Counted from the stretch's first letter, positions 11,641 through 23,661 are shown. The stretch: 64,000 nucleotides of DNA from Leptasterias polaris (GCA_037783415.1 JAZGTN010000038.1:62001-126000), one strand, 5' to 3'. The notes: a model not told the origin generated them from the sequence alone. Made by a program: numbers and translations.

Positions 11641-13423
11641 CCCCTCTCACTTAAATTGCGTCCGAGGTTAACGTAAAACCCTGGAGCATCAAATCAACAA
11701 CGGCCAAAAAGTGAACTAGTGATATACACCGTGTGCCTTCCATTTCTAAATTTTACAAAGTGTAAAGCAAGGATTTCCCTATGCCATAAAACCCTGTGCC
11801 TTATGAGCACAAAAAGAACACCCGAAATTCGAACCCAATACCTTTTGGTTCAGAGTCCGGAGCTCTTCCACTGGGCCACTGCTCATCTTACTCAAAAGTG
11901 CGTTCGAGTTTAATTGAAAACCTTCGAATGATCAACTTTAAATTAACAACGTACAAAAAGTAACACCCGAGTGAGCACCTTTGCGTTCAGAGTCGGGAGC
12001 CATTCCACTTGGCCACTGCTCCTCTTATAAAATTGCGTTTGAGTTTAATTTAAAACCCTCGAATGATCAACTTTAGGTTAACAACGTACAAGACGGAACA
12101 CCCGAGACTCGAACCCAGCACCTATCCGTTCAGAGTCTGGGGCCCTTCCACTGGGCCACTGCTCCTCTTACTTAAATTGCGTCCGAGGTTAACGTAAAAC
12201 CCTGGAGCATCAAATCAACAACGGCCAAAAAGTGAACTAGTGATATACACCGTGTGGCTTCCATTTCTAAATTTTACAAAGTGTAAAGCAAGGATTTCCC
12301 CATGCCTTAGTACCCTGCATAAACAAATAGTCTTAATAGTACAAAAAGAACACCCGAGATTCGAACCCCGTACCTTTGGGTTCAGAGTGCGGAGCCATTC
12401 CACTTGGCCACTGCCCCTCTTACTTAGAAGTGCGTTCGAGTTTAATTTAGGACCCTAGAATGATCAACTTTAATTTAACAACGTATAAAAAGAACATCCG
12501 AGATTCGAACCCAGTACCTTTGCGTTCAGAGTCCGGAGCCCTTCCACTGGGCCACTGCTCCTCTTACTTTAATGCCGTTCGAGTTTCACTTTAAACCCTA
12601 GAGCATTAAATCAACAAGGTCCAAAAGGTAAACTAGTGATATACAGCGTGTGCCTTCCACTCGTAAATTATTTACTAAGTGTAAAGCAAGGATTTCCCTA
12701 TGCCATAAAACCCTGTGCCTTATGAGCACAAAAGGAACACCCGAGATTCGAACCCAATACCTTTTGGTTCAGAGTCCGGAGCTCTTCTACTGGGCCACTG
12801 CTCATCTTACTCAAAAGTGCGTTCGAGTTTAATTTAAAACCTTCGAATTATCAACTTTATTAACAACGTACAAAAAGTAACACCCGAGTCTCGAACCCAG
12901 CACCTTTGCGTTCTGAGTCGGGAGCCATTACACTTGGCCACTGCTCCTCTTATGAAAAAGTACGTTTGAGTTTAATTTAAAACCCTCGAATGATCAACTT
13001 TAGGTTAACAACGTACAAAACGGAACACCCGAGACTCGGACCCAGCACCTATCCGTTCAGAGTCTGGGGCCCTTCCACTGGGCCACTGCTCCTCTTACTT
13101 AAATTGCGTCCGAGGTTAACGTAAAACCCTGGAGCATCAAATCAACAACGGCCAAAAAGTGAACTAGTGATATACACCGTGTGCCTTCCATTTCTAAATT
13201 TTACAAAGTGTAAAGCAAGGATTTCCCCATGCCTTAGTACCCTGCATAAACAAATAGTCTTAATAGTACAAAAAGAACACCCGAGATTCGAACCCCGTAC
13301 CTTTGGGTTCAGAGTGCGGAGCCATTCCACTTGGCCACTGCCCCTCTTACTTTGAAGTGCGTTCGAGTTTAATTTAGGACCCTAGAATGATCAACTTTAA
13401 ATTAACAACGTATAAAAAGAACA
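11640..13423. repeat. Higher-order block, duplicated at 13,982-15,765
   Basis: Units in this block recur 2,342 bp downstream with the same subtype order and private changes, such as CACCCGAAATTCGAACCC and a shortened TATAAAATTGCGTTTG spacer. The second copy runs into the degenerate right edge of the array at about 15,766. Confidence 0.78.
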
Positions 13424-13744
13424 TCCGAGATTCGAACCCAGTACCTTTGCGTTCAGAGTCCGGAGCCCTTCCACTGGGCCACTGCTCATCTTACTCAAAA
13501 GTGCGTTCGAGTTTAATTTAAAACCTTCGAATGATCAAATTTAAATTAACAACGTACAAAAAGTAACACCCGAGTGAGCACCTTTGCGTTCAGAGCCGGG
13601 AGCCATTCCACTTGGCCACTGCTCCTCTTATAAAAAAGTACGTTTGAGTTTAATTTAAAACCCTCGAATGATCAACTTTAGGTTAACAACGTACAAAACG
13701 GAACACCCGAGACTCGAACCCAGCACCTATCCGTTCAGAGTCTG

Positions 13745-13982
13745 GGGCCCTTCCACCCTTCCACCCTTCCACCCTTCCACCCTTCCACTGGGCCACTGGG
13801 CCACTGGGCCACTGGGCCACCGGGCCACCGGGCCACCGGGCCACCGGGCCACCGGGCCACCGGGCCACTGGGCCACCGGGCCACCGGGCCACCGGGCCAC
13901 TGGGCCACCGGGCCACCGGGCCACCGGGCCACCGGGCCACCGGGCCACCGGGCCACTGGGCCACTGGGCCACTGGGCCACTG
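13745..13982 (-). repeat. 8-bp minisatellite expanding box A, copy 5
   Basis: About 25 copies of the 8-bp unit, preceded at 13,750-13,785 by a second small expansion of CCTTCCAC, the adjacent D-loop segment, in five steps. Copies 1-4 have only two CCTTCCAC steps. The slippage thus involves both the box A core and the neighbouring D-loop. Confidence 0.9.
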
Positions 13983-15765
13983 CCCCTCTCACTTAAATTG
14001 CGTCCGAGGTTAACGTAAAACCCTGGAGCATCAAATCAACAACGGCCAAAAAGTGAACTAGTGATATACACCGTGTGCCTTCCATTTCTAAATTTTACAA
14101 AGTGTAAAGCAAGGATTTCCCTATGCCATAAAACCCTGTGCCTTATGAGCACAAAAAGAACACCCGAAATTCGAACCCAATACCTTTTGGTTCAGAGTCC
14201 GGAGCTCTTCCACTGGGCCACTGCTCATCTTACTCAAAAGTGCGTTCGAGTTTAATTTAAAACCTTCGAATGATCAACTTTAAATTAACAACGTACAAAA
14301 AGTAACACCCGAGTGAGCACCTTTGCGTTCAGAGTCGGGAGCCATTCCACTTGGCCACTGCTCCTCTTATAAAATTGCGTTTGAGTTTAATTTAAAACCC
14401 TCGAATGATCAACTTTAGGTTAACAACGTACAAGACGGAACACCCGAGACTCGAACCCAGCACCTATCCGTTCAGAGTCTGGGGCCCTTCCACTGGGCCA
14501 CTGCTCCTCTTACTTAAATTGCGTCCGAGGTTAACGTAAAACCCTGGAGCATCAAATCAACAACGGCCAAAAAGTGAACTAGTGATATACACCGTGTGCC
14601 TTCCATTTCTAAATTTTACAAAGTGTAAAGCAAGGATTTCCCCATGCCTTAGTACCCTGCATAAACAAATAGTCTTAATAGTACAAAAAGAACACCCGAG
14701 ATTCGAACCCCGTACCTTTGGGTTCAGAGTGCGGAGCCATTCCACTTGGCCACTGCCCCTCTTACTTAGAAGTGCGTTCGAGTTTAATTTAGGACCCTAG
14801 AATGATCAACTTTAATTTAACAACGTATAAAAAGAACATCCGAGATTCGAACCCAGTACCTTTGCGTTCAGAGTCCGGAGCCCTTCCACTGGGCCACTGC
14901 TCCTCTTACTTTAATGCCGTTCGAGTTTCACTTTAAACCCTAGAGCATTAAATCAACAAGGTCCAAAAGGTAAACTAGTGATATACAGCGTGTGCCTTCC
15001 ACTCGTAAATTATTTACTAAGTGTAAAGCAAGGATTTCCCTATGCCATAAAACCCTGTGCCTTATGAGCACAAAAGGAACACCCGAGATTCGAACCTAAT
15101 ACCTTTTGGTTCAGAGTCCGGAGCTCTTCTACTGGGCCACTGCTCATCTTACTCAAAAGTGCGTTCGAGTTTAATTTAAAACCTTCGAATGATCAACTTT
15201 ATTAACAACGTACAAAAAGTAACACCCGAGTCTCGAACCCAGCACCTTTGCGTTCTGAGTCGGGAGCCATTACACTTGGCCACTGCTCCTCTTATAAAAA
15301 AGTACGTTTGAGTTTAATTTAAAACCCTCGAATGATCAACTTTAGGTTAACAACGTACAAAACGGAACACCCGAGACTCGGACCCAGCACCTATCCGTTC
15401 AGAGTCTGGGGCCCTTCCACTGGGCCACTGCTCCTCTTACTTAAATTGCGTCCGAGGTTAACGTAAAACCCTGGAGCATCAAATCAACAACGGCCAAAAA
15501 GTGAACTAGTGATATACACCGTGTGCCTTCCATTTCTAAATTTTACAAAGTGTAAAGCAAGGATTTCCCCATGCCTTAGTACCCTGCATAAACAAATAGT
15601 CTTAATAGTACAAAAAGAACACCCGAGATTCGAACCCCGTACCTTTGGGTTCAGAGTGCGGAGCCATTCCACTTGGCCACTGCCCATCTTACTTAGAAGT
15701 GCGTTCGAGTTTAATTTAGGACCCTAGAATGATCAACTTTAAATTAACAACGTATAAAAAGAACA
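13982..15765. repeat. Higher-order block, second copy of 11,640-13,423
   Basis: It matches 11,640-13,423 at a constant 2,342-bp offset. It is the last well-preserved block of the array before unit quality drops. Confidence 0.78.
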
Positions 15766-16500
15766 TCCGGGAATCGAACCCAGTACCTTTAGGATCAGAG
15801 TCTGGAGACCTTCGACTGGGCCACTCTTAGTAGGTAGCGATCGAGTTTTAAAAAAATACCTTATAGAATGATCATCATTTAATCAACAACGTACAAAAAG
15901 AACATATTGGATTCGAACCAAGTACCGTTGTGTTTAGAGTCGGGCCCCACTCATTTAAAGGCAAAGTATACCTTTGGTTTTTGGAACCGTTTGATTGTTT
16001 TAATCCTATATAAATGTAGGTATATACAATAAAACTAACCTGTGAAAATTTCACTTCTAAAAGGTGGCCGCGTTTTTGAGATATCACCGAAAAACCGGAG
16101 CGAATATTTCCACGCAGGAATACAAAATCTGAATACAAATCGGAATACAAAATCTGAGAAGCGTTACGGCCGTAACGCTTCTCAGATTCAAATTTTGGGG
16201 GATAAAAAGGGATATATTTTTTCATAACCGCAGTACTTCGAAGTGAAAAGTTTCTCAAAATGCTTTATACTATCCAAAGCTGCTGTTCTTCTTACCATGT
16301 AAGTTTTTATTGTCATTAATTTTCAGAGTCATTACCAAACGTATATATACCTTCCCTTTAATGTATGTTTTAGTTTTAAACCTGGTATTAACACGCAGCA
16401 ACAAAGGTACAAACAAAGCACAACGGCGATTCGAACCAAGTACCTTTATAGTGTTCAGCGTCCGCAGCTTTCTCACTAGGCCACTGCCCTTCTTAATAAA
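15766..16500 (-). repeat. Degenerate right edge of the tRNA-like array
   Basis: Two decayed units (about 15,766 and 15,897) follow the last good block. A single outlying, strongly diverged unit lies at about 16,418-16,495, still with an ATTCGAACC box B, a TAGGCCACTGCC box A side and the GCGTTCGAGTTTGAACTT spacer. Between them is unrelated AT-rich sequence. Decay at the edge is the usual pattern when unequal exchange homogenises the centre of an array. Confidence 0.7.
16151..16188. repeat. 38-bp perfect palindrome
   Basis: The arms AATCTGAGAAGCGTTACGG and CCGTAACGCTTCTCAGATT are exact reverse complements with no spacer. The left side is preceded by short direct repeats of GAATACAAA. Such a sequence could extrude a cruciform. 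No TSD or flanking element shows what it belongs to. Confidence 0.9.
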
Positions 16501-16901
16501 TTTGCGTTCGAGTTTGAACTTAAACCTTAGATTGAACAACACAGGGTACAAAAAGAGCACACTACAACACTGGAAATTTTTATTTATTTGAATTTCAAAA
16601 AGAGCTCCATGGATACAAACCTACAATTTACAATTGTTTTATTGTGTGTAGCAATAAAGATAAGATATTTTTGTATGTACTTGTGATTCACCCTTCCTGC
16701 TTCTTTTGGTGTCAGTTTCACTGAATTAGTTTTCGTACTTGTCTGCACACGGGTGAAATTTGATTTGCGCCAACTGGTTAGGGCTGGATAATAAAGAGAC
16801 AAGAAAGAACTTCATGTTTATTTAAAACATTTATGCCAATTACAATTCAGTGTCATAAGCAAAGTACAGAATTCCAGGAATGATTTGAGTCGCAGGCAGC
16901 G

Positions 16902-16977
16902 CTAACCCTACTCTAACCCTAACCTAAACCCTGACCCAAACCCTAACCCTGACCCTAAACCTAACCCTTAAACCCTG
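16902..16977. repeat. Interstitial telomere-like repeat
   Basis: About 75 bp of degenerate CCCTAA-type hexamers (CTAACCCTAACCTAAACCCT and variants with CCCTGA and CCCAAA). The C-rich strand is on top. It lies about 1 kb from the array's right edge. The degeneracy shows it is an old internal tract, not an active chromosome end. Confidence 0.85.
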
Positions 16978-17178
16978 CGGACTTCTTTTTAATTGTCTCT
17001 TTCGATATCTTAAGCACATATATGAACATATCCTATCCGTATTGCCACACAATAAAACGGGCAATTTTAAAAGTGTATAGTTTTTGGTTTTGACTCACTC
17101 TAAAATTTCAGAATGAATTAACACAGTTAGCCTAAAGTATAAACAGATACGATGAAAGGATTAGGACTAGTGGAGTTG

Positions 17179-17436
17179 TAGTCTTGATTGGCGACGCTGT
17201 TTTTTGTTTTAGCCACCGGTAGAGGGCGCTACATTGACTGTTTGGTCGGGCTGACTCAGAAGGACTGGGCAAGTCTATAAATCTGGATCAAAACAACGTC
17301 TTGACGACTTTGGATTTGCTGCCCGGAAAAAACCAGGCAGATCGTTTTGATCCAGATGTTCGTGTGATACAGATATCTCTTCTCCAGTAATTCGTGTTGC
17401 GATGTCGAACAAAATGAACGTCGCCAATCAAGACTA
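17179..17436. mobile_element. Inverted-repeat (MITE-like) element, 258 bp
   Basis: An 18-bp perfect inverted repeat, TAGTCTTGATTGGCGACG at 17,179-17,196 and its reverse complement at 17,419-17,436, encloses 222 bp with no coding capacity. CTAGTGGAGTTG occurs near both ends, which may be part of the element or a duplicated flank. The family is not recognised. Confidence 0.6.
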
Positions 17437-18578
17437 GTGGAGTTGCGGCATGGGGTCAGTCATTTCGCTGGTGTTCTGGATATTCGAATAGTGTTTATTC
17501 GTTACTGAGAAAATAATAGCGATTTAAAAAGTCTTTAAAAGTTCTGATATGGTGCGGATGGATTTTTGCCATAAATTCTCAAACAAACAAAATGATATCT
17601 GTTTCCACCTGTTGTGCGAGAGGTCTGTCTAGTGATCATGCAGTATCCCCATTCTGTTGGTTGCCGTCCATTCTTGAGGCAAGGAGATAAGTGCAGTCCA
17701 AATGAGATATATGTGTTAGTATTCGTGATTCAAAGTTGCTGGCACTATAGACCTTAAGAACAAGCGGTTCCCTGGCTAGTGATATGCTCGGAACGTGAGA
17801 CCCGGTGGGCCATAAACCAAACTCGAAGCCTCGTTTCAGAATTGGGGTTCACAATAAACAAAGATAAATCTTAGCCAATTACCTCCTTAACGAGGTCTAG
17901 ATTTTCCCCACAGAGGAGAACATTCTAAACCTTCTAGTCTGGAGTTCATCCCTCTGTCCGCGTTGCCTCATCAGTGTAGCCTGGTACGTCTCCTGTGCCT
18001 CATGGCCTGCAATGTTGTCTTCTTCCCATGGCACAGATAGCGGGATGCGCCCTTACAACTTCATCTGCTGACGACACATTACTGCCCACGCATCCACTTT
18101 TGGTTAATACAGAATCCTCCCACTCTTTGCATCCTGTGCGGCTACTGATCCACCCTCCTTTGATCAGAAGTGAACGAACTACTGTACCAACAACGCAGAT
18201 TCCCGCCAGGGAGAATCCCTCACCTGCCGTGTCGGATGTTGTCGAGCAATCACACAGACTCACAGGCAGGGCTGCAGAGAAGAAAAAAAACCCCAATAAA
18301 TCACACGCAGCCCTCTCTGTTGACATTTCAAGCACCATCTACCCAGCAGTAGTAAGATGTTCTCCACTGGGAGCCCTCACCACCTCCGATCCCTCATCTC
18401 GTTAAGTTGGTCTTTTCTTTTAGAACTTTCAGTTTGGGAGAGCGCAAATGGACCAGGGGCTGGTCCTCCCAAAGCAGTCTTATTCTAAACTTGCCCAACA
18501 AAACGCACCTCCTAATTCTCTGGGTGCTAATCTATGCACGTAACGTAGTGGACTCCCCGAATCTTAGGTGATTTGAGA
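17437..18578. other. No gene recognised
   Basis: Open frames of 60-136 codons occur around 17,995-18,405 on both strands. They overlap each other, are rich in Ser/Thr/Pro and match no family I know. No splice-supported exon is visible. I read the stretch as non-coding. Confidence 0.5.
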
Positions 18579-19402
18579 GTCTGCGAAACTACAACTCCCG
18601 CCCTCCTGCCCCACAGAAACTTGATACTTGGATGGTTATCTGGCAGGTCGACTGACTGGGTGGTACTGAAGTTGGCTCTTGAGTTCTAAACTCACAAAAT
18701 AATGATTCTATTTTATTAATTGTGTCACAAAACATATGTTTTATGTCTTGTTATTGTCTGGTTAGAAAGTATGGATGACAATAAGATGGCGGCAATTTAT
18801 GACGCCAACTTTGTTTTAGATGAAAATAATGGTTCTACTGGATTCCTTGTGCCTCAAAAACACAATTTCTTTGTATTTACAGCATGTCTGGTTGCACAAA
18901 GATTACAATTTAGAACTCCTAAGTATCTAAAACAAAAATGGCCGTCATTGCCGAATCATATATTATAGGCACTCAAACAGACATGCTGTAGAAACAAATA
19001 AAAAAGTATAATCATAAACATATAAAAACATCAATAAACATCTAAAACATCAGTCTCATGAGGGGCAAGGAATCAAGTAAAATAATTATTTTGAGATTTT
19101 AGAACTCGATCATATCTTAAACAAAGATGGTGTCCAAAATGGCCGCAATTTTCAAGTTGTATCCATACTTTTTAACCAGACAATAACAAATACACACAAA
19201 CTGTCAAACATAGGTTTTGTAGCGCAATGAACCCAATAGAATAATAAATTTGTGAGTTTAGAACTCGTGAGCCAATCAGTACCACTCAGTCAGTTGACTC
19301 GAGGATAGTCCTCTATTCTCTTTGCATGAGTGCCAGATAACCATTCAAGAGTCAACCCTTCGCACGGTGGGGCAGAAGGGCGGGAGGTATAACTTCGCGG
19401 AC
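18579..19402. mobile_element. Long foldback element, about 820 bp
   Basis: The left end (CTGCGAAACTACAACTCCCG, then CCCTCCTGCCCC) is the imperfect reverse complement of the right end (GGGGCAGAAGGGCGGGAGG, then TAACTTCGCGGA). Pairing continues inward through GGTTATCTGGCA/TGCCAGATAACC, TATTGTCTGGTTA/TAACCAGACAATA and ACAGCATGTCTG/CAGACATGCTGT, so nearly the whole element can fold on itself. An 82-codon frame inside is a by-product of the hairpin. Confidence 0.75.
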
Positions 19403-22400
19403 ACCAACATCGTTAAAAAACAACTCCACAAATTTAAAGCATCTTCGGTTTCGAGCGGAAGTAAAGGTTAGATACTGTGTAAGGCTAAAGCCTATTCAAC
19501 AGCTTTCATAACATGCAAAGATCTTGTCTGTAGCTCTCACGGTTTTCAAGATATGAAATTTTTGAAACATTTAAGATATTAACGGTTTTCAAATTATGAC
19601 GTCTATACACTTGGGCATGTACATGCCAAGATTTATGATGACGTCATCAGGTGTTGAATTACAAGGTTTTTAAAGTAAACAAAATGACAATTTCCTAATT
19701 GCTTTTTTAAATTTAATTTGTACAGCTATGATGTTCATAATTAGGTATCTGATAGATTAAGACTAGGGCAGCATTTTAAAATTTAATGTATACAATTGTA
19801 TGACCTTTACTTCCGGTCGTACAGGAAGGTCAAAATTTGTCTTGGATTTTTTTCTTTAAAAAAGCATCATCCGGGCTTAGACAGCAAACCGGAAGTTGAA
19901 CCTTAATAATTATTTGAAAAATATAAACTCCTTAACCACACATTGGGTATTAACAATCTATACATCATTGGTAAGGTCAACACAAAATGTGACCCCTTTT
20001 GACTTCCGGTTAAAACCGGAAGTTAAATTTAAATATTTGAAAAACTCATACTCCTTATAAACCACACATTGGATTGTTATAATCTATCTGTCATCAGAAA
20101 GGTCTACAAAGACTTTAAAAAGGCTATTGACAGAGTTTGACCCCATTTGACCTTGGCCTTCCAGTTCAAACTGGAAGTTGAAGTTTATTACTGGAAACAA
20201 TTCAACTCCCGAGTCATTGGACTGAAAAGGTAAAATGTCAACACCAGCTCATTCAATCATCTTTTGATGACATCACTCACGAACATCTTGGTTTTTGTGA
20301 TTAACAAAAACTAAATCTCTACAATTATTTTTGTGTTCTAACACTCATGAATACCGATTGTCACAAAGCCTCCTTTGCACCGATGAGAGAACTGGTCATA
20401 TTTGAAACTGGGGCTACAAGAAGAAATCATTTAAGATGAAAACAATTCAGGGGAGCTGAAGGTAGAAATTGATATTCCTCTTAAAACAGTCTATATTGTA
20501 GGATGAAACTGACATTTTAGTGCATGCTTGACTCTCCTCCCTCCCTGACAACAGCCTTCATTATTGGTCTCCCTGGAAAAGCTGTAAACAAACTGTATCG
20601 CATTCAAAACTCTGCTTCTGGACTTGTCACTGTGATTGTCAGAGTTCTTCCTTGGCTGCCTGTTCGACAATCTTATTTGCAAAAACACAAATTTTTCCTG
20701 CAAAATAGTGTATACTAGCTTAGCTTGAGTATCATTATGCTTCAAACATGTCGTACCGGACAAGGGGGATTTGGTGAATTTCACAAAAGCGCCACTGTCA
20801 ACGTTAAATTGTTTCACGTAGAATGTTTTATTATTGAAGCTAAATAGGGCCATTACTACATACACTGTTATGACTGTAAAAAAAAGAGAGAAAGAAACAA
20901 TTCACATTAAGTTTTCTTAATACATACATGTATTTTAACTGACATTATAATGTTCTACCCACGTACGAAATAACACATAATATAAAATGCGACACATCTG
21001 CACCTGCCATTATTTTACTCATTAATTATATACCCATTGTTGAAATGTCCATATCAAAAGTTTTGTATCAATCTTGTTTTTATTATTCTCAATTACAAAA
21101 TTACCAGCAATAACGTTAATAACATTTTAAGACTTAACTTACGATACCTACATATTCAAAACTAGATTGAAGACTTGGCGTTGGAGTGCTTGACGTAACG
21201 AAACACGATCATGCAAAAACACCATAACTCTCTACTACAATTACATCTACCAGAAATTACTAATGCAGAATTCAACCAAAAACTGTAAAAAAAATAATCC
21301 TGTAATTTGTACAAAATAGGTATCAGACTGAAATTGTATCAGGGAAAATTGTATAATTAGTTCCTTAAAATCAGCACTGGGGACCAGTAACCGCTTAAAA
21401 CGTTTGTAAATGAGTTGTGCATTAGCAAACATTGGAAAACTGGTGAACATGCTTGCAACATGTTTATGTCTCCTTGTAGCAACCAATAGCTGCAACTACG
21501 TACTGCCATATTGACATAGTGACAGCCTGCCAACATAGGTCACACAGAATGACATATTTGAACACAATGTTTTCTAAACGTCTATGGGAGCAAAATACAC
21601 CCAACCTGTTGATCTATATCACAATAAAAACCGAGTCAAAATATTTGACTGTTCTGAGAGGTTAACAATTGTACTTTACAATACACTCCCTGAGGAAGAT
21701 CCAAAAATTCGGAAAAAAATTGCCGCACTTCTTCCCCCCCCCCCTTTTTAAACATAGTAACAGAAAGCAAGACCCAATTTCATGGGGTTTATGCCTGTGC
21801 TTAAGGTGCTTTGAAAAGCGCTGACTTCTGTCAGCTGCAAGTGCAAAATTCTTCAGAAGACCTTATGCATTGACGTCATCACGTCGCCATGAGGTAAAGC
21901 GTTGATGAAACAATGGAAACGCAAATCTATGTACGCGCAACAAACAATGAGCCAATGAGCAACCTTCTTTTGACCTCTAGCCGAGGCTGCCCGACTCAAA
22001 TGATGTCATGTGCATAAGGTCTATTACAATGAATGGACCCTTCCCATGAAATATGCTAATTACATTCACGCCACCATCATCCCCACACAAAAAGTCGCAA
22101 TGTTCCATCATTTTGCCAACCAAAATGTTAGTGCGCACGCGCGATGTGCAATTTACATATTTCGTGGGAAGTGTCTATTGAGCCCAGGGCCCACCTTCAT
22201 AAGGCTGAGTTTAAAGCACAAAATGTAGCTAAGCATAAAACAGTTCTGCTTACCAGCTAAAAGTACCATATCACATGTACAGTTGTGACCTTGTTTCCTG
22301 CTTAGTTTAGCTAAAACTGTAAAAGGAATTTTTCCGCCATCTCTTATGAAACTGTGCCCAGGTGATTGTGACGACCATAGTCATGGGTTCCCATACAATT

Positions 22401-23085
22401 TTGAGGACTAAGTACACACGTATAAAGGTCAATGCTTGAAGTTGGGATAGATAGAAAGTTGCACACTGGGTGCAACATATTGCAGTTTTTGTATGGCACC
22501 TGTTGTGGTTGGCATCTACACATTGAAGAGATTGTAATAGACACCCAAGTGTTTTAACCCATGAATCGGTAAATATACAATAACTTTAGGAGGGAAGGGT
22601 GCGACTGTTTTGTATAAAAATATTCCTGGACATAAAGGTCTTCCCAGCTGTAGGTTAAAATGATAATTTGGTTCTTGGTTGAACCAACAGTGACAGACAG
22701 TCTTAAGTGTCCATACGGATGGGTCGGACATTCAAAACCCTAATGCCTGTCAAGTTACACATGAGCCCATAAACAATGGAGCAATGCTTCCCGACACAGT
22801 TTACTTTACTGATGTTGGGAAGAGTTCTTTAGAAAAAGAAACAATACACCAACATAGGAAGGACCCCTCTCTGCACCTGAAAAGTTGCTTGCCTGAGCTG
22901 ATGTACATTATAAAAACGGATATTAAACACATTAGTGGTTTCTGGAAGTTATTCCCAACTCTCAGTTTCCATTAAACACACTGTACAGTTAACCAATGCC
23001 AATTTCACCCATGATCAGGCTTTTGTTAATCAAATAAAAAAATGTTTTTGTTTTGTTGAGGATTTGGTGCAGAGTCATATCAGCC
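19403..23085. other. Non-genic stretch
   Basis: It is AT-rich, with a few inverted repeats, a C12-13 run at about 21,737, and a LINE fragment at 20,520-20,720 (listed separately). CCGGAAGTTGAA-type phrases recur between 19,880 and 20,190. No open frame has recognisable domain content and no exon-like segment was found downstream of the MTA stop codon. Confidence 0.5.
20520..20720 (+). mobile_element. LINE reverse-transcriptase C-terminal fragment
   Basis: Translation contains the pattern I-G-L-P-x-K-x-V-N-K-L-x-R-I-Q-N-S-A-S-x-L-V-T followed by L-x-W-L-P-V-R. This is the conserved stretch at the end of the reverse transcriptase in CR1/L2-like non-LTR elements. The usual spacer between the two motifs is shortened, and nothing else of the element is next to it, so it is a dead fragment. 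20,440-20,500 just upstream resembles part of the repeat at 40,090-40,150. Confidence 0.6.
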
Positions 23086-23191
23086 GTGCGTTTTCGCGGT
23101 CGTAACCAATAACTGTTTCGGTTTACTTGGCCATTGGTTCATCACTGGTCAGTGACCGAAACAGTTATTGGTTACGGCTGCGAAAACGCAC
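23086..23191. mobile_element. Foldback MITE, family A copy 1
   Basis: GTGCGTTTTCGCGGTCGTAA and the following AACCAATAACTGTTTCGGT are mirrored by the right arm ending in CGAAAACGCAC, leaving a loop of about 30 bp. Two relatives sharing the CCAATAACTGTTTCGGT core lie at 51,043-51,139 and 61,701-61,818. This copy sits just beyond the probable polyadenylation signal of the MTA gene. Confidence 0.8.
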
Positions 23192-23198
23192 CCCTGGT

Positions 23199-23204
23199 TT
23201 TATT
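23199..23204 (-). terminator. Candidate polyadenylation signal of MTA
   Basis: AATAAA on the minus strand, about 330 nt past the MTA stop codon. It is the first canonical hexamer I noticed downstream. Transcript evidence would be needed to confirm its use. Confidence 0.35.
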
Positions 23205-23534
23205 TTGATTGCGGCAATTGAAATAAGCAACAGTAATTTTTGGGGGTCTTTAAGTGCTATTTTCTTTACCATGATAGTATTTCAGACGGAGCTATTTCTC
23301 TGGAGGATTGATGACGGTATGAGCTTTTTAATTAGCGAGCTTTCAGATGAAGCTAATCACAACTGTTGGACAATGAATGGCGACTTTATGAAGTTATCCC
23401 ATGGAATATGAAGCAATGGCTAACAGCACCTGTGAGATTCCATACGTGCTGATACACTGTGAGAGTGATTTGTGTACGGTTGTAAGAAAGTCCAGGTTCA
23501 ATACCTGTTTGTGATACAAAATGTGAGAGGAAAT

Positions 23535-23661
23535 TTAGTCAATGACGATGGTCTCAGCTGACTGCACCTTGCTGACCATCCGATTGGTCTGGGAGGTGAT
23601 CTTCCAGGGGCGTCGAGCGAGACGCTTCTGCGATGGAATAGGAAGCTGTTTGCGCAGTTTC
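23535..23661 (-). CDS. MTA: MTA coding exon 19 (C-terminus, stop TAA)
   Basis: Codes residues about 695-736: R-K-L-R-K-Q-L, the basic K-R-L-A-R-R-P-W-K segment matching K-R-A-A-R-R-P-Y-K of human MTA1, and the acidic end E-T-I-V-I-D. The acceptor is CACCAG; TAA is at 23,537-23,535. Confidence 0.93.

Larger units (their letters stand above)
1063..15960 (-). repeat. Tandem array of about 78 tRNA-like units
   Basis: Read on the minus strand, each unit has a box A-like TGGCCCAGTGGA, an anticodon-loop-like CTCTGAA or CTCTGGA, a box B GGGTTCGAATC or GGGTTCGATTC, and a run of four or five T directly after the tRNA-like body. Units repeat every 141-147 bp with an AT-rich spacer, or about every 243-250 bp when the spacer also carries a segment of the 104-bp satellite. 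By eye I count about 78 units between 1,063 and 15,960. Subtypes recur in a mosaic higher-order order, with blocks copied at offsets of 3,382, 3,683, 2,342 and 5,909 bp. The first and last units are the most diverged. Short open frames in the array recur only because the DNA repeats; none looks like a gene. It may be a satellite born from a tRNA or a tRNA-derived SINE. Confidence 0.9.

Noticed and set aside
2931..13992. Open frames of repeated Ala-Arg-Trp-Pro-Gly-Gly-Pro-Val or Gly-His-Arg-Ala-Thr-Gly-Pro-Pro on both strands
   Set aside because: They are open in all frames because the 8-bp unit contains no stop codon. Period, flanks and strand symmetry show a DNA repeat, not a protein.
2390..15727. 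Recurrent short frames of 60-84 codons in the array
   Set aside because: They recur exactly with the repeat units and span tRNA-like bodies; no codon constraint is visible.
1063..15960. Functional tRNA gene cluster
   Set aside because: The anticodon stem does not pair in the units I folded by eye and the acceptor relies on G:U pairs. Many units are mutated, ten lack box B. tRNA-like is the most I can support.
17995..18405. 136-codon open frame as a gene
   Set aside because: No family resemblance, overlapping frame on the other strand, no supported splice context.
18720..18968. 82-codon open frame
   Set aside because: It lies across one arm of the long foldback element and mirrors it.
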